From contig JBEHXV010000017.1 of assembly GCA_048498515.1 (NCBI GenBank), positions 1 to 64,000 of the forward strand: a stretch of 64,000 nt of DNA, written 5' to 3'. Position 1 is the first letter of the stretch; every line of letters starts with the position of its first letter. The notes under the pieces are model-generated. The model was not told the origin of the DNA. It worked only from the letters and a program-made list of their open reading frames with translations, and made no database searches. A program made the position numbers and the translations under genes. Positions 1 through 9,044 of this stretch are shown here, piece after piece. The stretch is from UBA4416 sp048498515. GTDB taxonomy: Bacteria > Bacteroidota > Bacteroidia > B-17B0 > Aurantibacillaceae.

Positions 1-2870
1 CCCTGGCTCAGAAACCGTATTTTGAAGAAGATGGCAGTAACATGATTACAGTTGTTGGTAACCCTAACCTTGCCAGTATAAAAAGTATCATGATCGGGAT
101 CAGGAACCCGAAAGACAATGGGGGCTTACCTCGTTGCGCGGAGGTATGGGTAAATGAATTACGCTTAACCGATTTTGTGAACAAAGGCGGTTGGGCTACT
201 ACGGGGCAAATGCAGGCAAAACTGGCCGACCTGGGCCAGGTATCGCTGGCCGCAACCTACAGTAAACCATACTTTGGTAGTATTGAGAAGAAGATCAGTG
301 AGCGGAGCAGGGAAACGAACTTCCAGTGGGATGCAACGTCAACTTTCCAGATGGGTAAATTCTTCCCGGTTAAATGGAGGGTGAACTTACCGGTTTATTA
401 TGCTTATGGCCAAACCAGGATCACCCCACAGTACAGCCCTTATGATCCGGATATTAAAATTGATAACGATAACATTAACCCTGAGCTGAAAGCGCAGATC
501 AAAAAGAATGCGCAGGATATTACGGTTCGTAAAGGGTATAACTTTTCAAACGTAAGGATCGACGGGTTTAAAAAAGAAGGAGCCAAGCCAATGCCGTGGG
601 ATGTTTCCAACTTCTCTGTGACCTACGCCTATAACGAGGTTACAAGGCATAATGTGAACATTGAACGTAGCATTATAAAAACATACAGGGGAGCGCTTTC
701 CTATAATTATGCTATTAATGCGAAACCATGGACGCCATTTAAAAAATCAAAATCAAAGATCATCAATAACAAATGGTTTGCCCTTGTAAAAGAATTTAAC
801 CTAACGCCGCTGCCAAGCCGTTTAGGATTTAATACCGATATTAACAGAAGTTACAGTGAGTTACTGAACAGGGATATTACCAGTTTCTATTCCGGAAGCA
901 ATGATAATTTAACCCAGGCGCAGTTCAATAAAACATTTAACATGACCCGCAGTTATGACCTGCAATGGAACTTTACCAAGAATTTAAAATTTGATTATAC
1001 AGCCAATAACGATGGAAGGATCCTGGAACCTATTGGTAAGATAGATACAGATGAAGAAAGGGATACCATTAAACGTAATATTATTAACCTGGGAACAACA
1101 ACCAGCTACAGGCATCAGGGTAACTTAAATTACCAAATCCCTATTAATAAAATCCCTATCTTCGATTTTATTAATGCCAGTGCCCGTTACAGCGCCAGCT
1201 ATACCTGGACGAGGAGGCCGTTTGCACAGGAAGAGATTGGTAATACCATTCAAAATACCAACACCAAGAGTATAAACGGGACGTTTAACATGACAACCCT
1301 GTACAATAAGATCCCTTATTTCAGGAAAATAAATACAGGTGGCAACAGCAAGGCAAAACTACAACCTGCAAAAGGCGGTACCGATCCTAAGAAAGACAGT
1401 GCTAAAAAAGAAAGTGCCGTGCCTAAAGACATTTTGGAGTTTTTAGCGCGGGGTATAATGATGATTAAACAGGTAACATTATCGTACCAACAAACAAACG
1501 GTACCGGCTTACCGGGTTTTGCACCAAACTCACATGTCATGGGGCTCGATAACGAAAGAGGCTTTGCACCAGGCTTTGGATTTGTGAGCGGGGCCAACGA
1601 TAGTATTTTACGTAAAGCCATCAATAATAATTGGCTCGTCAAGAATCCGAACCAAAGTTTACCGTATACCACCACCCAGTCAAATAATATTACTTATCGT
1701 GCTAATGTTGAGCCGCATGGAAGTTTAAAAATTGAGTTGAATGGTACCAAAACCTATGCTTATAACCAGTCCATGTTTGTGCGCTACGATACTTCGCTGG
1801 CAGGCTCGGCAGAGAATAACCATTACCGTTTTGAAACGCCTAACAATAGTGGTAACTATAGCATCAGCGTATTCACACTTGGAAAATCGTTTAAAGATAA
1901 GACAGATAAAACCGGAAAATCGTCCTTATTTGATGAGTTTTTATTGGTAAGGCCTGATGTGGCTAAAAGCCTGGCCTATGCCAATGACCTTTCCATTAAG
2001 GAAGTCAATAACCCGGGGCAGCCTCAGTATTACGACGGGTACAGTAATACGCAACAGGATGTATTGTTAGGCGCTTTTTACCAAACATACACGGGGCGTA
2101 AAGTAAAAGGATTGGGTACCGACAAAATGTTTAAACAGATACCGATGCCTAACTGGACTATTAGCTGGGATGGATTGGGTAAACTGAAGTTTATGAAAAA
2201 ATACTTCCAGTCCATTACCCTTCGTCATGCTTACCGTTCTACCTATACCATTGGTGGTTATAACAATAACCTGTTGTTTTATGATGGTAATGGTGATGGC
2301 TATTCCGATACCCGTGTGCCTGTACAAAACTCAAGCATTGGCGGTTACCAGCAAACTTCCAACTTTAACCCTAAGTATACTATTGCCGGAGCAACTATTG
2401 TGGAAAGTTTCAGCCCCCTCATTAAGTTTGATTTCAAATTCAACAAACCGGGCTTGCTGGCCAACTTTGAGATTAAGAAAGATAAGACCGTTAACTTAAA
2501 CATTACCGGTCCGCAAATTATTGAAACCAAAGGCCAGGAATATATTATTGGTGTAGGCTACCGTTTCCCTAACTTAACTATTAACGCCATAAAAATAAAA
2601 GGACAACCGCTTAAGAGCGACCTGAACTTTAAATTGGATTTGTCGTACCGCCGGAACATGACCATTATTCGCCGTATTGTGGATGAGATAAGTACACCAA
2701 CCGGTGGGCAAAACATCATATCCTTAAAAACAGCATTGGATTACCAGTTAACCCAGGCTATTAACTTAAGGCTGTTTTACGACTGGATCAAAACCACGCC
2801 GCAAACATCCAACTCTTTCCCTACGGCCAATACCAATGCGGGCTTTAGTTTAAGGTTCAACTTACAGTAA
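1..2870 (+). CDS. sprA: SprA, T9SS outer-membrane translocon (C-terminal part)
   Basis: C-terminal part of SprA (also called Sov), the giant outer-membrane beta-barrel that forms the translocation channel of the type IX secretion system and is needed for gliding where gliding occurs. The frame is open from base 3, so the gene starts before the window and the ATG at 42 is internal. About 955 residues are present; whole family members run to well over 2,000 (recalled). Visible marks are the segment GGLPRCAEVWVNELRL near the left end, long Asn/Tyr-rich amphipathic strand-like stretches, and a terminal strand ending SLRFNLQ, as expected for a barrel. Putative T9SS cargo is encoded at 24.2, 35.6, 47.2, 49.7 and 52.2 kb. 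The identity is secure; only the 5' end is missing. Confidence 0.93.
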   Translation, partial: LAQKPYFEEDGSNMITVVGNPNLASIKSIMIGIRNPKDNGGLPRCAEVWVNELRLTDFVNKGGWATTGQMQAKLADLGQVSLAATYSKPYFGSIEKKISERSRETNFQWDATSTFQMGKFFPVKWRVNLPVYYAYGQTRITPQYSPYDPDIKIDNDNINPELKAQIKKNAQDITVRKGYNFSNVRIDGFKKEGAKPMPWDVSNFSVTYAYNEVTRHNVNIERSIIKTYRGALSYNYAINAKPWTPFKKSKSKIINNKWFALVKEFNLTPLPSRLGFNTDINRSYSELLNRDITSFYSGSNDNLTQAQFNKTFNMTRSYDLQWNFTKNLKFDYTANNDGRILEPIGKIDTDEERDTIKRNIINLGTTTSYRHQGNLNYQIPINKIPIFDFINASARYSASYTWTRRPFAQEEIGNTIQNTNTKSINGTFNMTTLYNKIPYFRKINTGGNSKAKLQPAKGGTDPKKDSAKKESAVPKDILEFLARGIMMIKQVTLSYQQTNGTGLPGFAPNSHVMGLDNERGFAPGFGFVSGANDSILRKAINNNWLVKNPNQSLPYTTTQSNNITYRANVEPHGSLKIELNGTKTYAYNQSMFVRYDTSLAGSAENNHYRFETPNNSGNYSISVFTLGKSFKDKTDKTGKSSLFDEFLLVRPDVAKSLAYANDLSIKEVNNPGQPQYYDGYSNTQQDVLLGAFYQTYTGRKVKGLGTDKMFKQIPMPNWTISWDGLGKLKFMKKYFQSITLRHAYRSTYTIGGYNNNLLFYDGNGDGYSDTRVPVQNSSIGGYQQTSNFNPKYTIAGATIVESFSPLIKFDFKFNKPGLLANFEIKKDKTVNLNITGPQIIETKGQEYIIGVGYRFPNLTINAIKIKGQPLKSDLNFKLDLSYRRNMTIIRRIVDEISTPTGGQNIISLKTALDYQLTQAINLRLFYDWIKTTPQTSNSFPTANTNAGFSLRFNLQ

Positions 2871-2905
2871 CAGTTCTTGCTGTATGTCATAAATTTTGAT
2901 GCCAT

Positions 2906-3424
2906 ATGAACGAAAAGCTAAGCATGCAGGATCTTGGACGCATGAGCCCCGATGAGTTTAAAGCCACTCAAAAAAATAAAGTGGTGCTGGTGCTCGATAA
3001 CATCAGGAGTTTAAATAATGTTGGTTCGGCTTTCAGAACAGCCGATGCTTTTTTACTGGAAGCCGTCTATTTATGTGGCGTAACCGGAACGCCGCCAAAG
3101 CCCGAAATTGAAAAAACAGCGCTGGGCGCCACCGAAACGGTAAGCTGGTCTTATTTTAAAACCACACGCGAAGCCATTGACGAATTGAAAGCCAAGGGGT
3201 ATTTTGTAGCCTCAGTTGAACAGGCCAAACAATCTGTTATGCTTAACCGTTTTCAAAAACCGGCACAGCCCATAGCCCTTGTATTTGGTAACGAAGTGTA
3301 TGGAGTAGAGCAGGACATAATTGATGAAAGCGACGCCTGTATTGAGATTCCCCAGTTTGGAACCAAACATTCCTTTAATGTGTCGGTGAGTATGGGTATT
3401 GTGCTTTGGGAACTATTAAGGTAA
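2906..3424 (+). CDS. SpoU/TrmH-family RNA 2'-O-methyltransferase
   Basis: A 172-residue SAM-dependent RNA ribose methyltransferase of the SPOUT class. All three SpoU motifs are present: NIRSLNNVGSAFRTAD (residues about 32-47, with the Asn and Arg of motif 1), ALVFGNEVYGVE (motif 2) and IEIPQFGTKHSFNVSVSMGI (motif 3, the trefoil-knot cofactor site). Motif 3 has Gln-Phe where many relatives have Met-Xaa and Ser-Phe-Asn where many have Ser-Leu-Asn. There is no N-terminal L30e-like substrate domain, so this is the short form, like TrmL or TrmH. Whether it modifies tRNA or rRNA cannot be decided from sequence. It follows sprA after 35 bases. Confidence 0.88.
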   Translation: MNEKLSMQDLGRMSPDEFKATQKNKVVLVLDNIRSLNNVGSAFRTADAFLLEAVYLCGVTGTPPKPEIEKTALGATETVSWSYFKTTREAIDELKAKGYFVASVEQAKQSVMLNRFQKPAQPIALVFGNEVYGVEQDIIDESDACIEIPQFGTKHSFNVSVSMGIVLWELLR

Positions 3425-3622
3425 TTGTTTTACCTGCATTAGTGGGATTCTTTTTCCTCACACTTCTTTTCGGCATAAGTTTATAATGTGTTTCTATATT
3501 TAAATTCCCCAAACTGTTACTTTTATTACCCTTTTCTTAAGCTAATACTTTCCCGGCCTTTTGTGATCTGCTAATTCATCTTGGCATAAACTTATCAATA
3601 CAATTGGTAAACAATCGCCCGT

Positions 3623-4711
3623 ATGGAAAAAACGTATTTACCTTATTACCTCAAATGGTCGCAAATAACCCTTGGCTTGCTGGGTTTTTTCTTTATTCTT
3701 TATGTAGGCAAGGAAATTATTGTACCCATAATTTTTGCCACCATCCTATCCATTGTTTTAAATCCCCTGGTAAATTTTCTCAACCGCAAAATCAATCGCG
3801 TCGTTGCTATTACCCTGGTCATTACCATGGCCGTGCTGCTTTTGGGAGGCCTCTTTTATTTTATTGGTTCGCAGTTGGCCATGTTCAGCGATTCGTTCCC
3901 ATTACTTAAAAGAAAATTTACCTTGCTGTTTGGCGACTGTGTACATTGGGTGGCCGATACATTTAACATTAGCACCTGGAAAGTAAAAGCCTGGGTAGAA
4001 AAAACCAAGAACGAAAAACTGGAAAGTGGTGGCGATGTTTTGGGACAAACACTCATTTCGGTAACCGGTACATTGATTGTGGTATTGCTGGTACCCATTT
4101 ACATGTTCATGATCTTGTTTTACAAGCCATTATTATTGGATTTTATAGGGCAATGTTTTTCGAGTAGTAAACGCGAGACAGTAGCCGAGGTATTAATAGA
4201 AACCAAAAGCCTCATTCAAAGTTATCTTGTAGGGTTATTGCTGGAAGCAATTCTTGTTGCCACACTCAATTCGACCGGCCTGCTCATTATAGGGGTCGAT
4301 TATGCCATACTGCTTGGTATTTTAGGAGCCATTCTTAACCTGGTACCCTATATTGGCGGCCTGGTAGCCACAGCCCTGCCAATGATAATGGCCCTTACTA
4401 CCCAGTCGCCCGGAGCGGCTTTTGCGGTGCTGTGCCTGTACCTTTTTGTACAGCTGGTCGATAACAATTTTTTTGTCCCCATGATTGTGGCATCCAAGGT
4501 AAAAGTAAATGCCCTGGTATCCATTATTGTGGTTTTAATTGGCGGCGCTTTGTGGGGAGTAGGTGGCATGTTCCTTTCCATACCATTAACCGCCATTATA
4601 AAAGTAATATGCGACAGGGTACCTGCCCTTAAACCAATTGGCTTTTTACTGGGCGATACCATGCCGCAAATAGGCGACCGGATTCTGAATTTTAGAAAAT
4701 ACTATAAATGA
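3623..4711 (+). CDS. AI-2E family transporter (PF01594-type)
   Basis: A 362-residue polytopic inner-membrane protein of the AI-2E/PerM/YdiK superfamily. It shows two N-terminal helices (about residues 12-45), another pair near 60-85, a soluble segment around 95-140 (KVKAWVEKTKNEKLESGG), then about four more helices including the conserved GILGAILNLVPYIGGLVA and LVDNNFFVPMIVASKVKVN regions. Substrates differ between family members (AI-2 efflux, Na+/H+ exchange), so no substrate is assigned. The ATG at 3623 gives a normal N terminus with the first helix directly after it. The stop overlaps the start of the next membrane gene (ATGA), which suggests one transcript and coupled translation. Confidence 0.88.
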   Translation: MEKTYLPYYLKWSQITLGLLGFFFILYVGKEIIVPIIFATILSIVLNPLVNFLNRKINRVVAITLVITMAVLLLGGLFYFIGSQLAMFSDSFPLLKRKFTLLFGDCVHWVADTFNISTWKVKAWVEKTKNEKLESGGDVLGQTLISVTGTLIVVLLVPIYMFMILFYKPLLLDFIGQCFSSSKRETVAEVLIETKSLIQSYLVGLLLEAILVATLNSTGLLIIGVDYAILLGILGAILNLVPYIGGLVATALPMIMALTTQSPGAAFAVLCLYLFVQLVDNNFFVPMIVASKVKVNALVSIIVVLIGGALWGVGGMFLSIPLTAIIKVICDRVPALKPIGFLLGDTMPQIGDRILNFRKYYK

Positions 4712-6096
4712 TGGAAAAACATAAAGGTTTATATCAGTTTTTGCTGGTGTTGTTTTTAATGCCGGTACTGGCTTATGCCGTTTGGTGTGGCTGCAATATC
4801 CAAACCTTATCGAAAGAACGGGCTGTAATGAAAAAGGATTACAGCGAGCTGAATAACATCCAACATGGTTTATTATCCGTTGATGCCTGGAAAGATAATT
4901 TACTCGACATTATTAATACCCAGATAAGCCAATTCGATTTTACCGAAAAACAGGAAGATACATTAAGAGTTGAATTAAATAAGATTCTTAATTCACTGGT
5001 AACCAAAGCGGTGACAATGGTCAACAAAAAGCAAACCACCTTTAAGGGTAAGATCACCAAGTTTGCCGTAAACAATTTTATTGAGGTGGATGAGGTAAGG
5101 AGCAAAGTGCCCGAGTTTACCAACACCATTATTAAAGAAATAAAAAAGCCTCAAAGTAAGGAACGGTTAAAATACCTGGCCCAGGATAAAGTAAAGGAAT
5201 TTGCTGCGGTAACACACGACAGTATCAGCAATGGCCTCGACCTGGTGTTGCTGTTGGCAAAATACGATGCGGCCGATATCCCTGAGTTTAACAAAAAAGT
5301 AGGCTTGGAAATTGATGACCTGCAGGAGCAAATCTATCTTAAAACCTTTGCCATGATTGCCTGCCTCAGTTTTATGTTAGTGTTATGGCTTGTTTTCAGG
5401 AATAAAAAAATACTGTATACACCGCTTTTTATCATGTCGGTATTACTGGCATTGGTTGTATTGGCCGTTGGCTTGCTGGCACCTATGATTGAGATTGATG
5501 CCCGCATCAAAGAACTGAACTTTGAGCTGATAGGAAAACACCTGATCTTTAACGACCAGGTTATTTTTTACCAGAGCAAAAGCATCCTGGATGTGGTTCA
5601 TATTTTAATAACCGAAGGAAAGGCCGACGCGGTTTTAGTAGGTGTATTGATTCTGATATTCAGTGTCTTATTCCCCATTACCAAACTCTTATGTACCGAG
5701 ATTTATTTACTGGGAAATGAAAAATGGAAAAAGAATGGCCTCATCCGGTTCTTTGCCTTTAAATCGGGCAAATGGTCAATGGCCGATGTAATGGTAGTGG
5801 CCATTTTTATGGCATACATTGGCTTTAAAGGTATACTGGATAACCAGATGAGGCATTTGAACATGAAAACCAAATCGTTGGCCACTATTGCCACTAACGA
5901 AACATCGCTTCAGCCCGGCTTTATTTTGTTTATCGCCTACGTTATTTTTGGATTGATCCTAGCGGTAATCCTTAAAAAAATAACATCCGAAAGCTGGGGA
6001 AGCAATTTACAGTATATTGCCAAAAAGCTGCGCTTTCAGCCACAAAAAGGAACCCATGTTGTTGAAATTAAACCAACCGATCCCGATAATCAATGA
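4708..6096 (+). CDS. PqiA-like (paraquat-inducible protein A domain) membrane protein
   Basis: A 462-residue membrane protein. One N-terminal helix (residues about 9-27) is followed by a roughly 170-residue, Lys-rich extracytoplasmic region, then two helices near 215-265 and a C-terminal half that resembles PqiA/LetA: a soluble stretch, a helix near 310-330, the hallmark FKSGKWSMADVMVVAIFMAY and a final helix. PqiA/LetA proteins work with MCE-type lipid transport systems in Proteobacteria (known); no MCE partner is encoded here, so a lipid-transport role is only inferred. It overlaps the AI-2E-type gene by four bases and converges with the HMG-CoA lyase gene, overlapping its end by seven bases. 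Confidence 0.72.
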   Translation: MMEKHKGLYQFLLVLFLMPVLAYAVWCGCNIQTLSKERAVMKKDYSELNNIQHGLLSVDAWKDNLLDIINTQISQFDFTEKQEDTLRVELNKILNSLVTKAVTMVNKKQTTFKGKITKFAVNNFIEVDEVRSKVPEFTNTIIKEIKKPQSKERLKYLAQDKVKEFAAVTHDSISNGLDLVLLLAKYDAADIPEFNKKVGLEIDDLQEQIYLKTFAMIACLSFMLVLWLVFRNKKILYTPLFIMSVLLALVVLAVGLLAPMIEIDARIKELNFELIGKHLIFNDQVIFYQSKSILDVVHILITEGKADAVLVGVLILIFSVLFPITKLLCTEIYLLGNEKWKKNGLIRFFAFKSGKWSMADVMVVAIFMAYIGFKGILDNQMRHLNMKTKSLATIATNETSLQPGFILFIAYVIFGLILAVILKKITSESWGSNLQYIAKKLRFQPQKGTHVVEIKPTDPDNQ

Positions 6097-6944
6097 TAAT
6101 TGTTGAATACCTCCCAGCTGCCGGTGTAAGCTTTATGCAAAAGTTCCTGGTTGAGGTTTAAGGCAATGTTGTTTTTATCAAAATACAGCTCAAGGTCTTC
6201 AGTGGCCAGGTTACCGGTCAGGTCATCTTTTGCCATGGGGCATCCGCCAAAGCCATGAATGGCTACATCAAAACGCTGGCAACCACTCTTGTAGGCCGCG
6301 TCAATTTTTTCCTGGGCTTTATCTTTGGTCGAGTGCAGGTGGGCGCCAATCTCTACATTCTTAAACTCAGGAATAATAGTGGTGAACAGGGAGCTAATGT
6401 TTTCCCTGTTGGAAACCCCAATCGTATCTGACAGGGCAATGATCTTAACACCCAGGTCACTTAATTTTTTGGTCCAGTTAATCACAATATCGCTGTTCCA
6501 TACATCGCCATACGGGTTACCAAAAGCCATGGAAATATATACCACCAGCTCTTTTTTATGTTTTACGCAAAGTGCCTGGATCTCTTCAACCCTTACCAGC
6601 GATTCGGCAATGCTGGAGTTGGCATTACGCTGCTGAAAGGTTTCGGAAATGGAGAAAGGAAAGCCCAGGTAACGGATCTCGTCAAAGGCGCAGGCATCCT
6701 GTGCCCCGCGGGTATTGGCAATAATGGCCAGCAGCTTGCTTTTTGTGGCCGACAGATCGAGCTGTTTCAATACCTCCGCGGTATCGTGCATTTGAGGAAT
6801 GGCTTTTGGCGATACGAAACTTCCAAAGTCAATGGTATCAAAACCAATGTTCAACAAGGAGTTGAGGTATTTTACTTTTACATCGGTTGGTATAATTTGC
6901 TTGATGCCTTGCATGGCATCTCTCGGGCATTCAATAATTTTCAT
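6090..6944 (-). CDS. Hydroxymethylglutaryl-CoA lyase
   Basis: HMG-CoA lyase, a TIM-barrel enzyme that splits HMG-CoA into acetyl-CoA and acetoacetate in leucine breakdown and ketone metabolism. The N terminus KIIECPRDAMQGI has the catalytic Arg-Asp pair. The barrel continues through FGSFVSPKAIPQM, and the C-terminal part has the metal-binding AHLHSTKD and the flexible loop HGFGGCPMAKDDLTGNLATE with its catalytic Cys. The length, 284 residues, is normal. I use the ATG at 6944; a TTG 21 bases upstream is in frame but adds residues outside the family's usual start. It is transcribed divergently from nothing nearby and lies just upstream of pyrD's end. Confidence 0.93.
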   Translation of the reverse strand: MKIIECPRDAMQGIKQIIPTDVKVKYLNSLLNIGFDTIDFGSFVSPKAIPQMHDTAEVLKQLDLSATKSKLLAIIANTRGAQDACAFDEIRYLGFPFSISETFQQRNANSSIAESLVRVEEIQALCVKHKKELVVYISMAFGNPYGDVWNSDIVINWTKKLSDLGVKIIALSDTIGVSNRENISSLFTTIIPEFKNVEIGAHLHSTKDKAQEKIDAAYKSGCQRFDVAIHGFGGCPMAKDDLTGNLATEDLELYFDKNNIALNLNQELLHKAYTGSWEVFNNYH

Positions 6945-7039
6945 AATATCTTTATTTATGTTCAATACTATAAAGCGGTATCAAAGTTACGCTGAAAAAA
7001 CAATGAATTGTTGACGCTTTACAATTGTATACCGTTAAA

Positions 7040-8074
7040 TTATGTTGCTGAAATAATGGCTTTATTAATGCGTTTTATCAATCCCGGTCCTTCATAAATA
7101 AATCCTGTATACAATTGTATCAGGTCGGCACCGGCTCTTAGTTTTTCCAAAGCGTCTTCGGGACTGTGAATTCCACCAACCCCAATGACAGGAAAAGCAT
7201 TGTTTGATTTTTGTTTTAAATAGGCAATTACTTCTGTACTCCTTTTTGTCAGGGGTTTTCCACTTAACCCACCCATTCCTATACTCTCAATATGACTTTT
7301 AGGGTAGGATAAAGGTTCGCGTGCTATGGTGGTATTGGTAGCAACTACACCGTCAATTTTGGTGATCTTTACAATATCTATAATGTCATCTAATTGAGAA
7401 TCAGTTAAATCAGGAGCAATTTTTAATAACAAGGGTTTACGGGCAGGTTTGGAGTTGTTGATCTCCTGTAAATGGTTCAATAAATCAGTTAAGGGTTTTT
7501 TGTCTTGTAACTCCCTGAGGTTAGGAGTGTTAGGTGAGCTTACATTAACCACAAAATAATCTACCACATCAAATAAAGCCTTAAAGCAATACTCATAATC
7601 TTTAATGGCATCTTCGTTTGGGGTCACTTTATTTTTACCAATATTACCGCCTATGATGGCTTTGGTTTTTCGTTTTTTCAGTCTTTCCACTGCCGCGTCT
7701 ACCCCTTCATTATTAAAACCCATGCGGTTAATAATGGCTTCATCTTTTGGCAACCTGAACAGGCGGGGCTTATCGTTCCCGGGCTGAGGTTTTGGTGTAA
7801 GGGTTCCAATTTCTATAAAACCAAAACCCAGGGCGGCAAGTTCATTATAGGCTTTGGCGTCTTTATCCAAACCGGCCGCTAAGCCCACCGGGTTTTTAAA
7901 CGTCAGTCCGAATAGCTTTTTTTCGAGTTTTGGGTGTTTGAGCTCAAAAATGCCTTTGCTAATGGATTTTCCCAGGGTATTCCCTAAACCCAATTTTAGC
8001 AGATCAAAGGTGAAATAATGAGCTTTTTCGGGGTCTTGTTTAAATAAAAGGGGCTTTAAAAACTGCTTATACAT
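7040..8074 (-). CDS. pyrD: Dihydroorotate dehydrogenase (quinone), class 2
   Basis: Class 2, membrane-associated, FMN-dependent dihydroorotate dehydrogenase, the fourth step of pyrimidine synthesis, passing electrons to quinone. It has the N-terminal hydrophobic helix that docks to the membrane (residues about 1-30), NPVGLAAGLDKDA, INRMGFNNEG, and VVNVSSPNTPNLRELQ with the catalytic Ser typical of class 2. The FMN phosphate site is at GVGGIHSPEDALEKLRAGA near the C terminus. The length of 344 residues is normal. The ATG at 8074 is preferred over an in-frame TTG nine bases upstream. Confidence 0.96.
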   Translation of the reverse strand: MYKQFLKPLLFKQDPEKAHYFTFDLLKLGLGNTLGKSISKGIFELKHPKLEKKLFGLTFKNPVGLAAGLDKDAKAYNELAALGFGFIEIGTLTPKPQPGNDKPRLFRLPKDEAIINRMGFNNEGVDAAVERLKKRKTKAIIGGNIGKNKVTPNEDAIKDYEYCFKALFDVVDYFVVNVSSPNTPNLRELQDKKPLTDLLNHLQEINNSKPARKPLLLKIAPDLTDSQLDDIIDIVKITKIDGVVATNTTIAREPLSYPKSHIESIGMGGLSGKPLTKRSTEVIAYLKQKSNNAFPVIGVGGIHSPEDALEKLRAGADLIQLYTGFIYEGPGLIKRINKAIISAT

Positions 8075-8192
8075 ACGGCACAAAAGTACATTTTATCCAA
8101 TCTTTATACAATTTATATGGATATTAACAGGAAGATTGTTAAAAAAACAGAGATTTTTTTTTATTTTTTTAACTCAAATACAAAAAAACGTG

Positions 8193-8200
8193 TATTTTTG
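8193..8200 (+). promoter_or_regulatory. -7 promoter element for the Ala-rich lipoprotein gene
   Basis: TATTTTTG fits the Bacteroidota -7 consensus TAnnTTTG and lies 34 bases before the ATG at 8234, in a very AT-rich stretch. No clear TTTG -33 box is seen at the expected spacing, only T-runs. The strong AT context and the codon bias of the gene suggest a highly used promoter (inference). Confidence 0.5.
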
Positions 8201-8233
8201 CAACCAAATTAATAAACCTTAACAAAACTTAAA

Positions 8234-8500
8234 ATGAAAAAAGTATTATCAATCGTTGCTGTAGCTGCATTATCAGCTGCATTTGTATCTTGTGGTCCTT
8301 CTAAAGAAGAGTTAGAAGCTCGTGAAAAAGCTAAAGCTGATTCAATCGCTGCTGTAGCTCAAGCTCAAGCTGATTCTTTAGCTAAAGTTGCTGAAGCTGA
8401 AGCTGCTGCTGCTGCTGCTGCTGCTGAAACTGCAAAAGCTGATTCTGCTAGAATGGCTGATTCAATCGCTGCTGCTGCTAAAGGTGGAAAAAAACACTAA
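8234..8500 (+). CDS. Small Ala-rich coiled-coil lipoprotein (copy 1)
   Basis: An 88-residue lipoprotein. The signal peptide ends in a lipobox (AAFVSC, Cys at residue 20) followed by GPSKEELEAREKAKADS, and the mature part is almost wholly Ala, Lys, Glu, Asp and Ser with recurring ADS(I/L)A units: an uninterrupted helix or coiled coil. The tail is KGGKKH. This build resembles Braun-type or Pal-associated spacer lipoproteins, but no homology is claimed. Nearly every Ala is GCT or GCA, a biased usage that suggests high expression. A terminator at 8521-8551 follows, and a diverged copy lies directly downstream. Confidence 0.8.
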   Translation: MKKVLSIVAVAALSAAFVSCGPSKEELEAREKAKADSIAAVAQAQADSLAKVAEAEAAAAAAAAETAKADSARMADSIAAAAKGGKKH

Positions 8501-8520
8501 TATTTAGTTAAGCTAAAAAC

Positions 8521-8551
8521 AAAAACCCTGGAGGAATCCGGGGTTTTTTAT
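8521..8551 (+). terminator. Rho-independent terminator after lipoprotein copy 1
   Basis: A stem CCCTGG/CCGGGG (one T-G wobble) with an AGGAAT-type loop, flanked by an A-run and followed by TTTTTT. It separates the two tandem lipoprotein genes into different transcripts. Confidence 0.8.
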
Positions 8552-8585
8552 TTTACAATCAAAATGACCTTTAACAAAACTTAAA

Positions 8586-8912
8586 ATGAAAAAAGTATTA
8601 TCAATCGTTGTTTTAGCTGTGTTGTCAGTCGCGTGTGTGCCTTGTGGTCCTTCCAAGGAAGAGTTAGAAGCGTGTAAAAAAGCACACGACGATTCTGTGG
8701 CTGCTGCCGCTCAACAAAGAATAGATTCTATAGTTAAGGTTGTTACTACTCAAGCTTTAAATCCAGAGGCAATGGCTGCTATAGCCAGGGCCAAAGCGGA
8801 TTCTATTGCCACTAAAGCCCAGGCTCAGGCTGATTCTTTCGCTAGAGTTGCTGAAGCCGAAGCTGCAACCGCTGCTGCTGCAGTCGCTGCTAAAGCTAGA
8901 AAAAAACATTAA
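8586..8912 (+). CDS. Small Ala-rich coiled-coil lipoprotein (copy 2)
   Basis: A 108-residue paralogue of the gene just upstream. The first codons and the bases before the ATG (AACAAAACTTAAAATG) are nearly identical to copy 1, so the duplication included the translation start. It keeps the lipobox (ACVPC), GPSKEELEA and the ADS units, but it is about 20 residues longer, has extra cysteines, an insertion (QRIDSIVKVVTTQALNPEA) and more mixed codon use, as if under weaker selection. It ends RKKH. I see no good TAnnTTTG box between copy 1's terminator and this gene. Confidence 0.72.
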   Translation: MKKVLSIVVLAVLSVACVPCGPSKEELEACKKAHDDSVAAAAQQRIDSIVKVVTTQALNPEAMAAIARAKADSIATKAQAQADSFARVAEAEAATAAAAVAAKARKKH

Positions 8913-8913
8913 T

Positions 8914-8982
8914 GTCACTTCGAGCGGAGTCGAGAAGTGCTCTAAGATTATTTCCTGAGTTCTCGACTCCGCTCGAACTGAC
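8914..8982. repeat. Inverted repeat of the GAGCGGAGTCGA family
   Basis: Two 23-base arms, 8914-8936 and 8960-8982, are reverse complements with one mismatch (core TTCGAGCGGAGTCGAGAA) around a 23-base loop. It starts two bases after the stop of lipoprotein copy 2, and could form a strong transcript-end hairpin. Related arms occur at 12514-12628, 52034-52090 and, as a half site, 63523-63536. Confidence 0.85.
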
Positions 8983-9044
8983 ACACTGGTGTGTATGGTG
9001 GCTGAGGCTCCCGAAGTCACCGCAATTGAGATTGTAACTATTAA

